Source: Dyella humicola
Lineage (GTDB): Bacteria; Pseudomonadota; Gammaproteobacteria; Xanthomonadales; Rhodanobacteraceae
Length of the DNA stretch: 64,000 nt
NCBI RefSeq assembly: GCF_026283945.1
Contig: NZ_JAPDPC010000002.1
Coordinates: 372,001-436,000 of the forward strand
Direction of reading: 5' to 3'
A model generated the notes under the pieces. That model made no database searches. It saw only the letters and a program-made list of their open reading frames with translations, and was not told the origin of the DNA. Below, piece after piece: positions 58,327-64,000 of the stretch (the first letter of the stretch is position 1; each line of letters starts with the position of its first letter). A program made the translations under genes and the position numbers.

Positions 58327-59841
58327 ATGACCACCATCAAGCAAGACGATCTGATCCAGTCCGTCGCCGACGCCCTGCAGTACATCAGCTACTACCATCC
58401 CGTCGACTACATCACCAATCTCGCCGCCGCCTACGAGCGCGAGGAGTCTCCGGCCGCGAAGGACGCGATGGCGCAGATCCTGATCAATTCGCGCATGGCC
58501 GCCGAAGGCCATCGCCCGCTGTGCCAGGACACCGGCATCGTCACCGTCTTCCTCAAGGTCGGCATGAATGTGCGCTGGGACGCCACCCTGTCGCTGGAAG
58601 ACATGGTCAACGAAGGCGTACGCCGTGCCTATAACGACCCGGACAACAAGCTGCGCGCCAGCGTGCTGGCCGATCCGGCCGGCAAGCGCACGAATACCAA
58701 GGACAACACGCCGGCCGTGATCAATGTCTCGATCGTGCCGGGCGACACCGTCGATGTGATCGTCGCGGCCAAGGGCGGCGGTTCGGAGGCGAAGTCGAAG
58801 TTCGCCATGCTCAACCCCTCCGACTCCATCGTCGACTGGGTGATCAAGACCGTGCCGACCATGGGCGCCGGCTGGTGCCCACCGGGCATGCTCGGCATCG
58901 GCATCGGTGGCACCGCCGAGAAGGCGATGCTGCTGGCCAAGGAGGCGCTGATGGAGCCGATCGACATCCAGGACCTGATCGCGCGCGGCCCGAGCAATCG
59001 CGCCGAGGAACTGCGCCTGGAGCTGTACGAGAAGGTCAATGCGCTGGGTATCGGCGCACAAGGCCTGGGTGGCCTCACCACCGTGCTCGACATCAAGGTG
59101 AAGGATTATCCGACCCACGCTGCCAACCTGCCGGTGGCCTTGATCCCGAATTGCGCTGCCACACGCCACGCGCACTTCACCCTGGACGGTTCTGGTCCGG
59201 TGATGCTCGATCCGCCGTCGCTGAAGGATTGGCCGCAGCTCACCTACAACCCGACCAATGCGCGCCGCGTCGATCTCGACACGATTACCAAGGAAGAGGT
59301 CGCCACCTTCAAGCCGGGCGAAGTGCTGCTGCTCAACGGCAAGCTGCTCACCGGTCGCGATGCCGCGCACAAGCGCATGGTCGACATGCTCAACAAGGGC
59401 GAGCCGCTACCGGTGGATTTCAAGGGCCGCTTCATCTACTACGTCGGTCCGGTCGATCCGGTGCGTGACGAAGTGGTGGGTCCCGCCGGTCCGACCACGG
59501 CCACGCGCATGGATAAATTCACCGAGCAGGTGCTGGCGCAGACCGGCCTGCTCGGCATGGTCGGCAAGGCCGAACGCGGCCCGGCGGCCATCGAGGCGAT
59601 CAAGCAGCACCAGTCGGTGTACCTGATGGCCGTGGGTGGCGCGGCGTATCTCGTGTCCAAGGCGATCAAGGCTTCCCGCGTGGTCGGCTTTGCCGATCTG
59701 GGTATGGAAGCGATCTACGAGTTCGAGGTGCAGGATATGCCGGTCACCGTGGCTGTCGATTCCGCCGGTACGTCGGTGCACCAGACCGGGCCGAAGGAAT
59801 GGCAGGCGCGCATTGGCAAGATTCCGGTAGTGGTGGCCTGA
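58327..59841 (+). CDS. fumA: Class I fumarate hydratase (iron-sulfur)
   Basis: A 504-residue TCA-cycle enzyme that interconverts fumarate and malate with an oxygen-sensitive [4Fe-4S] cluster. The three cluster cysteines lie in PLCQDTGIV, AGWCPPGMLG and PNCAATRHAHF. The C-terminal part includes GPTTATRMDKFTEQVL and FADLGMEAIYEFEVQDMPVT. The length is that of single-chain class I fumarases. The divergent promoter region precedes it and repeat copy D follows. Confidence 0.95.
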   Translation: MTTIKQDDLIQSVADALQYISYYHPVDYITNLAAAYEREESPAAKDAMAQILINSRMAAEGHRPLCQDTGIVTVFLKVGMNVRWDATLSLEDMVNEGVRRAYNDPDNKLRASVLADPAGKRTNTKDNTPAVINVSIVPGDTVDVIVAAKGGGSEAKSKFAMLNPSDSIVDWVIKTVPTMGAGWCPPGMLGIGIGGTAEKAMLLAKEALMEPIDIQDLIARGPSNRAEELRLELYEKVNALGIGAQGLGGLTTVLDIKVKDYPTHAANLPVALIPNCAATRHAHFTLDGSGPVMLDPPSLKDWPQLTYNPTNARRVDLDTITKEEVATFKPGEVLLLNGKLLTGRDAAHKRMVDMLNKGEPLPVDFKGRFIYYVGPVDPVRDEVVGPAGPTTATRMDKFTEQVLAQTGLLGMVGKAERGPAAIEAIKQHQSVYLMAVGGAAYLVSKAIKASRVVGFADLGMEAIYEFEVQDMPVTVAVDSAGTSVHQTGPKEWQARIGKIPVVVA

Positions 59842-59850
59842 GGCTCTGCT

Positions 59851-60012
59851 TCCTCTCCCCTTCGGGGAGAGGACCGAGGTGAGGGGCGGGTGCTCGCGAA
59901 AGCTTGTCTAGAGCGAGCATTCGCTCTATCTACCACCGAGGCCAGGCCGACCCCTCACCCCAACCCCTCACCCCAACCCCTCACCCCAACCCTCTCCCCG
60001 CAGGGGAGAGGG
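59851..60012. repeat. Paired inverted palindromic repeat (copy D) with 13-bp tandem triplet
   Basis: The left arm (59851-59898: CCTCTCCCC/GGGGAGAGG, GAGGTGAGGGGCGGGTGC, TCGCG) and right arm (59951-60012) are inverted. The right arm holds three perfect head-to-tail copies of CCCCTCACCCCAA (59951-59989) before its CTCTCCCC/GGGGAGAG palindrome. The inner flank GGGCGGGTGCTCGCG is identical to that of the DUF559 element at 62760. The 60-bp interior does not code. It lies between fumA and lysC-lysA. Confidence 0.9.
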
Positions 60013-60128
60013 AGCTGCAAGCCTCGCATTTAGCCGTCCAAACGCTTGTAGGCGTCCTGCCATTGCATTCCGCCTGCTGCGGCGCAACACTGGCCGAATA
60101 TTTTTCCCGCAACCCAACTGAGAGAACC

Positions 60129-62747
60129 GTGACCTCGAATGCCCCCGCGTCGCTTCCTGCCGACGCATCCTGGATCGTGATGAAGTTTGGCGGCACCAGT
60201 GTCGCCACCCTGCCGCGCTGGCAGAACATTCTGGAACTGGTCGCCAGTCGTCGTGCCGAAGGCGCACGTGTGCTGGTGGTCGTTTCGGCACTCTCCGGCA
60301 TCACCGACGCACTCAAACAACTGTGCGCACAGGAAGACAAGGGCAAACGCATCGAGGCTGCCAAAGCGATCGCACAGCGTCATTACGAGCTGCTCGATCA
60401 CATGCAGCTGGCGGTTCCGGACACGCTGGGTGCACGATTGGCCGAACTCGCGTCGCTGGCGGAGGACGGTCCCGCGGCACTCGGCGAGCTGGCATGGGCC
60501 GCCTTGGTGCAGGGGCATGGCGAGTTGATGTCGAGCGCGCTTGGCTCAGCCTTTCTCACCCATAGCGGCTTGCCCACGCAATGGCTGGATGCGCGCGACT
60601 GCCTGGCCGCGGTAGCGCTGCCGAACCAGAACGAGCGCACCAAGCTGCTTTCGGCCATGGTCGAGGCCAAGCCCGACCCCGCCTTGAACGCGCGCCTGGC
60701 ACGGCTGGGCGAGGTGTTCATCACCCAGGGTTTCATCGCCCGCGAGGCGCAGGGCCGCACCGTGCTGCTCGGTCGTGGCGGTTCGGATACCTCGGCGTCG
60801 TATTTCGGCGCCTTGCTGAAAGCGCAGCGGGTGGAAATCTGGACCGACGTGGCCGGCATGTTCACCGCCAACCCGCGCCAGGTGCCGAGTGCGCGCCTGC
60901 TGCAGCGTCTCGATTACGAGGAGGCGCAGGAAATCGCCTCCACCGGCGCCAAGGTGCTGCATCCGCGCTGCCTGTCGCCGTTGCGCGAACCGCGGGTGCC
61001 GCTGCTGATCAAGGACACCAACCGTCCCGAACTCGAAGGCACCCTGATCGGACCCGAGGTGCGCGAGCACGCACCCAGCGTCAAGGCGATCAGTGCGCGC
61101 AAGGGCATCACCCTCGTCTCGATGGAGTCGGTGGGCATGTGGCAGCAGGTTGGCTTTCTTGCCGACGTGTTTGCGCAGTTCAAGCAGCACGGCCTGTCGG
61201 TGGACCTGATCGGTTCGGCCGAGACCAACGTCACCGTGTCGCTCGACCCGACCGAAAACCTGCTCGACTCCGACGCGCTCGCCGCGCTTGCCAGCGATCT
61301 GGCCAAAGTCTGCCGCGTGAAAGTGATTGCGCCGTGTGCGGCAATTACGCTGGTCGGCCGCGGCATGCGCTCCATGCTGCATACACTGTCGGGTGTACTG
61401 GCGGAGTTCGGCCAGCTGCGCGTGCACATGATTTCGCAGTCCTCCAACAACCTCAATCTCACCTTCGTGGTGGATGAGAACGTGGTGGACGAACTGCTGC
61501 CGCATCTGCACGAGTTGCTGATTACGGCCGGCGCCTTGCGCACTGACGACAGCGCATTGTTCGGCCCCAGCTGGCAGGCTTTGTATGGCAGCGGCGACGT
61601 CGTGCCGCCCGCCGCGGCGTGGTGGCGTACGGATCGCCGCGACGCGCTGCTGAAACTCGGCGCCGAGGCGACGCCGCGCTACGTCTACCACTTGCCCACG
61701 GTGCGCCAGCAGGCGCGCGATCTGAAGACGCTGGCTGCGGTCGATCGCCTGCATTACGCGGTGAAGGCGAACACGCATCCGGCCATCCTCAAGGCCTTGG
61801 CCGAAGAAGGTTTCGGCTTTGAATGTGTCTCGCCAGGCGAGTTGAAGGCCGTCATGGCGGTGGTACCCAAAACGGCGCCGCTGCTGTTCACACCGAACTT
61901 CGCTCCGCGCGAGGATTACGCCTGGGCACTGACTACTCGCGCCACCATTTCGCTCGACTCGCTGTATCAGCTCGAGCAGTGGGGAGAGCTGTTCCGTGGT
62001 CGCGAGGTGGTGCTGCGTATCGATCTGGGCCGTGGCCTGGGTCATCACGAGAAGGTGCGCACGGGCGGCAGCGGCAGCAAGTTCGGTTTGCCGGTGGAAC
62101 AGGTCGATGCGTTCCTGCGTCTGGCCGACACGCACGGCGTGATCGTGCGCGGCCTGCATGCCCACCTGGGCTCGGGCATTCTCGATGACACGCACTGGGG
62201 CGAGGTCTACGGCCAGCTGGCCAGCCTGGCCGAGCGCATCGGCAGCGTCACCTTCCTGGATATCGGCGGCGGCCTGGGCGTGCCGTCGCATCCGGGCGAG
62301 GCGCGGCTGGATACCGCGGCGCTTGATCGCGTCCTGCGCGAGGTGAAGGCGGCCTATCCGCACTACAAGCTGTGGATGGAACCCGGCCGTTATCTGGTGG
62401 CCGATGCGGGCGTACTGCTGACCCGTGTGACGCAGACCAAGGGCAAGGGCCATGGCACGGTACGCTATCTCGGCGTGGATACCGGCATGAACAGCCTCAT
62501 TCGTCCGGCGCTGTACGAAGCCTGGCACGAGATCGTCAACCTTTCCCGGCTCGACGAGCCAGCTACCTCGCTATTCCAGGTGGTGGGTCCAATCTGCGAG
62601 AGCGGCGACGTGCTCGGCACCGACCGTCGTTTGCCCGAACCGGAAGAGGGCGACGTGATGCTGATCGCCCAGGCCGGCGCGTACGGCAAGGTGATGTCGT
62701 CGCCTTACAACATGCGTGACGAGGCTGAGGAAATCATTATCGAGTAG
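60129..62747 (+). CDS. lysAC: Bifunctional aspartate kinase / diaminopimelate decarboxylase
   Basis: A fusion of 872 residues, an arrangement known from Xanthomonadales. The aspartate kinase half (about 1-460) has VMKFGGTSVA, VFITQGFIA, GRGGSDTSASYFGALL, and C-terminal ACT domains. The decarboxylase half (about 480-872) has the PLP lysine in LHYAVKANTHPAI, DIGGGLGVPSHPG, EPGRYLVADAGVL and the partner Cys/Tyr regions CESGDVLG and GAYGKVMSSPYNM. It thus joins the first and last steps of lysine synthesis. A GTG at 60129 is the likely start; the open frame extends upstream into the repeat. Confidence 0.95.
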   Translation: MTSNAPASLPADASWIVMKFGGTSVATLPRWQNILELVASRRAEGARVLVVVSALSGITDALKQLCAQEDKGKRIEAAKAIAQRHYELLDHMQLAVPDTLGARLAELASLAEDGPAALGELAWAALVQGHGELMSSALGSAFLTHSGLPTQWLDARDCLAAVALPNQNERTKLLSAMVEAKPDPALNARLARLGEVFITQGFIAREAQGRTVLLGRGGSDTSASYFGALLKAQRVEIWTDVAGMFTANPRQVPSARLLQRLDYEEAQEIASTGAKVLHPRCLSPLREPRVPLLIKDTNRPELEGTLIGPEVREHAPSVKAISARKGITLVSMESVGMWQQVGFLADVFAQFKQHGLSVDLIGSAETNVTVSLDPTENLLDSDALAALASDLAKVCRVKVIAPCAAITLVGRGMRSMLHTLSGVLAEFGQLRVHMISQSSNNLNLTFVVDENVVDELLPHLHELLITAGALRTDDSALFGPSWQALYGSGDVVPPAAAWWRTDRRDALLKLGAEATPRYVYHLPTVRQQARDLKTLAAVDRLHYAVKANTHPAILKALAEEGFGFECVSPGELKAVMAVVPKTAPLLFTPNFAPREDYAWALTTRATISLDSLYQLEQWGELFRGREVVLRIDLGRGLGHHEKVRTGGSGSKFGLPVEQVDAFLRLADTHGVIVRGLHAHLGSGILDDTHWGEVYGQLASLAERIGSVTFLDIGGGLGVPSHPGEARLDTAALDRVLREVKAAYPHYKLWMEPGRYLVADAGVLLTRVTQTKGKGHGTVRYLGVDTGMNSLIRPALYEAWHEIVNLSRLDEPATSLFQVVGPICESGDVLGTDRRLPEPEEGDVMLIAQAGAYGKVMSSPYNMRDEAEEIIIE

Positions 62748-62759
62748 CGCGCCTTTCAC

Positions 62760-63211
62760 GCCCTCTCCCCTCTGGGGAGAGGGCTGGGGTGAGGGGCGGG
62801 TGCTCGCGGGAACGCTTAGAGAGGACGCTTCAGGATGAAACGTCTCAACGTAGACCGGGCGCGAAAATTGCGGACCACTGTAACTGACGCTGAGCAGGTG
62901 CTCTGGTTCCGAATTCGCGATCGCCGCCTGCAAGGCTGGAAATTCCGCCGACAGCATGAGATCGATCAGTACATCGTGGATTTCGCCTGTCTGGATGCGG
63001 CGTTGATAGTGGAACTGGACGGCGGACAGCATGGCGAACAAGTGGCATATGACGAGGCGCGTACGCGAAAGCTCCAAAACATGGGCTACCGCGTGCTGCG
63101 TTTCTGGAACAATGATGTCTTGAAGAACTTGGACAGCGTACTTGAGGTGATCCTGGAGGCTTTGGCAAGCCCGGCCCCTCACCCCAACCCTCTCCCCGAA
63201 GGGGAGAGGGA
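62760..63211. mobile_element. Putative small element: DUF559 gene bounded by inverted repeats
   Basis: The left end at 62760-62808 (CCCTCTCCCCTCTGGGGAGA, GGGCTGGGGTGAGGGGCGGG, TGCTCGCG) and right end at 63173-63211 (GGCCCCTCACCCCAACCCTC then TCCCCGAAGGGGAGAGGG) are inverted copies of the dispersed repeat. Together they enclose the DUF559 gene. Four other sites in the window carry the same repeat pair with 60 bp of non-coding DNA instead. No target-site duplication is obvious. The idea that this is a mobile unit is inference from this layout. Confidence 0.6.
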
Positions 63212-63215
63212 GTAA
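62835..63215 (+). CDS. DUF559 endonuclease-like protein inside repeat pair
   Basis: A 126-residue protein with the DUF559 fold, which is related to very-short-patch-repair (Vsr-like) and PD-(D/E)xK endonucleases. Sequence seen: AEQVLWFRIRDRRLQGWKFR, RQHEIDQYIVDFACLDAALI, VELDGGQHGEQ and RVLRFWNNDVLKNLDSVLE. Candidate active-site residues are Asp in YIVDF, the E-x-D in VELDGGQH and the upstream basic K-FRRQ. The last dozen residues (APHPNPLPEGERE) are encoded by the right-hand repeat, so the gene ends within its own boundary sequence. There is a modest AGGA ribosome-binding site. The function is unknown. Confidence 0.8.
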   Translation: MKRLNVDRARKLRTTVTDAEQVLWFRIRDRRLQGWKFRRQHEIDQYIVDFACLDAALIVELDGGQHGEQVAYDEARTRKLQNMGYRVLRFWNNDVLKNLDSVLEVILEALASPAPHPNPLPEGERE

Positions 63216-63234
63216 TGCCCGCGGAGACTTGAGC

Positions 63235-64000
63235 GTGACAACCAACATCCAACCCCGCCTGACCCAGGTATTCCGCTTCGTGCGCTGCAGCTACGCCGAC
63301 GGCGTGGCCGAGCTGGTGTATGCCTTTGACCATGGCGAGGAGCTGATCGAGCGCGTGCGCTTCCCCCAGGCGCCGGCCTTGCCGGCCAGTCATCAGCCGG
63401 CGTTCGACGCGGCGCTGCGCATGCTGCACCTGATTGCCGGCGTGAGCTATTACAAGGCCGGTGTGCCGCCGCGCATCGAAGTGGCCGATAGCCCGCTGGA
63501 TGACGCTACGGCCGACCTGCTCGACGCGCTGTATCTGCATGGCCTGGCCGAGTTTGCCTATCGCAACGGACTGGATCTGCGAGGCCGCATCGCGTTCCCG
63601 CGCGGCGGTGCAGCGCAGCCCGCTGCCAAGGCTTTGAGCCTGCCGCAGCGTACCCTGGTGCCGATTGGTGGCGGCAAGGATTCGCTCGTAGCAGTGGAAG
63701 CTATCAAGTCCATTGGCGGCCAAGCGGCCGCGGTATGGGTGGGCAACTCGCCGCTCATCGCCGCCTGTGCCGAGCGGACCGGGTTGCCTACGCTCAATAT
63801 CCAGCGCGAGCTGGCGCCGGGCCTGTTCGAGCTCAACCGCCTTGGCGCGTGGAACGGGCATATTCCGGTGACGGCGGTGAATTCCGCGATTCTGGCGGTG
63901 GCGGCCATTCTGTATGGCTACGACAGCATCGCGTTCGCCAACGAGCGCTCTGCTTCGGCGGCCACGCTGGAATACGAGGGTCAGCAGGTGAATCACCAGT
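63235..64000 (+). CDS. murL: UDP-MurNAc-L-Ala-L-Glu epimerase MurL (5' part)
   Basis: About 255 N-terminal residues are visible, cut by the window edge. Translation from the GTG at 63235 reads VTTNIQPRLTQVFRFVRCSY and continues with an ATP-pyrophosphatase-like PIGGGKDSLVAVEAIKSIGG and AVNSAILAVAAILYGYDSIA, then FANERSASAATLEYEGQQVN. MurL, described in Xanthomonas, epimerises the terminal L-Glu of UDP-MurNAc-L-Ala-L-Glu and so provides D-Glu for peptidoglycan without glutamate racemase. Its partner murD2 would be expected nearby. It starts 20 bp after the DUF559 gene. Confidence 0.85.
   Translation, partial: MTTNIQPRLTQVFRFVRCSYADGVAELVYAFDHGEELIERVRFPQAPALPASHQPAFDAALRMLHLIAGVSYYKAGVPPRIEVADSPLDDATADLLDALYLHGLAEFAYRNGLDLRGRIAFPRGGAAQPAAKALSLPQRTLVPIGGGKDSLVAVEAIKSIGGQAAAVWVGNSPLIAACAERTGLPTLNIQRELAPGLFELNRLGAWNGHIPVTAVNSAILAVAAILYGYDSIAFANERSASAATLEYEGQQVNHQ

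Noticed and set aside
59951-59989. Tandem 13-bp repeats as a CRISPR array
   Set aside because: The copies are directly adjacent with no spacers, and no cas genes occur in the window.
60546-62528. 660-codon antisense frame across lysC-lysA
   Set aside because: It lies entirely inside the well-conserved fusion gene and has no start context.
62835-63215. REP-associated tyrosine transposase (RAYT)
   Set aside because: The protein is DUF559-like, with no HUH motif or catalytic tyrosine context of RAYT proteins.

Overview
The window looks like chromosomal DNA of a gammaproteobacterium of the order Xanthomonadales, most likely a Rhodanobacteraceae such as Dyella, Luteibacter or Rhodanobacter. The grounds are the high G+C content, a fused lysC-lysA gene, an L-glutamate epimerase gene (murL) just downstream, a xanthomonalisin-type S53 peptidase, and many palindromic CTCACCCC/CTCTCCCC intergenic repeats. 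No rRNA, tRNA, CRISPR array, prophage or classical insertion sequence was found.

Layout. 1-9.1 kb: end of cstA, a peptide deformylase, an OPT transporter, and an mprF-virJ pair (lysyl-phosphatidylglycerol synthase/flippase plus a putative lysyl-PG hydrolase), then an acyltransferase. 9.1-13 kb: pyrF, ettA and an aldo/keto reductase on the minus strand. 13.2-24.8 kb: glyA-nrdR-ribD, a PhyH dioxygenase/Gfo-Idh pair, an FMN riboswitch with terminator and a small upstream ORF, then ribE-ribBX-ldcA-ribH-nusB-GNAT-thiL-pgpA. 25.3-30.5 kb: a secreted protein, an alcohol dehydrogenase, an aldo/keto reductase, a subclass B3 metallo-beta-lactamase, and hemP with a Fur-box promoter and an unknown downstream gene.

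30.5-49.3 kb is the most distinctive block. A strong sigma-54 promoter with an upstream palindrome precedes one periplasmic adaptor, one ABC ATPase and eight MacB/FtsX-type permeases. The permeases alternate strictly as long (A, 434-440 aa) and short (B, 404-412 aa) types, forming four A/B pairs. They are followed by a DUF885 metallopeptidase, a tandem-PDZ secreted protein, a sigma-54-activating response regulator, a small secreted protein and an NtrB-like histidine kinase. I read this as a self-regulated envelope-stress or efflux system in which one ATPase may serve several alternative permease heterodimers.

49.3-58 kb: an SPFH/NfeD pair, a lipoprotein, an IorAB-type molybdenum hydroxylase whose small subunit has lost all four cysteines of its first [2Fe-2S] cluster, an APC amino-acid permease and a secreted S53 peptidase. 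58.3-64 kb: class I fumarase, lysC-lysA, a DUF559 nuclease-like gene enclosed by inverted copies of the dispersed repeat (a candidate small mobile element), and the start of murL. Non-coding pairs of the same inverted repeat occur at four other sites and could be internally deleted relatives of that element.
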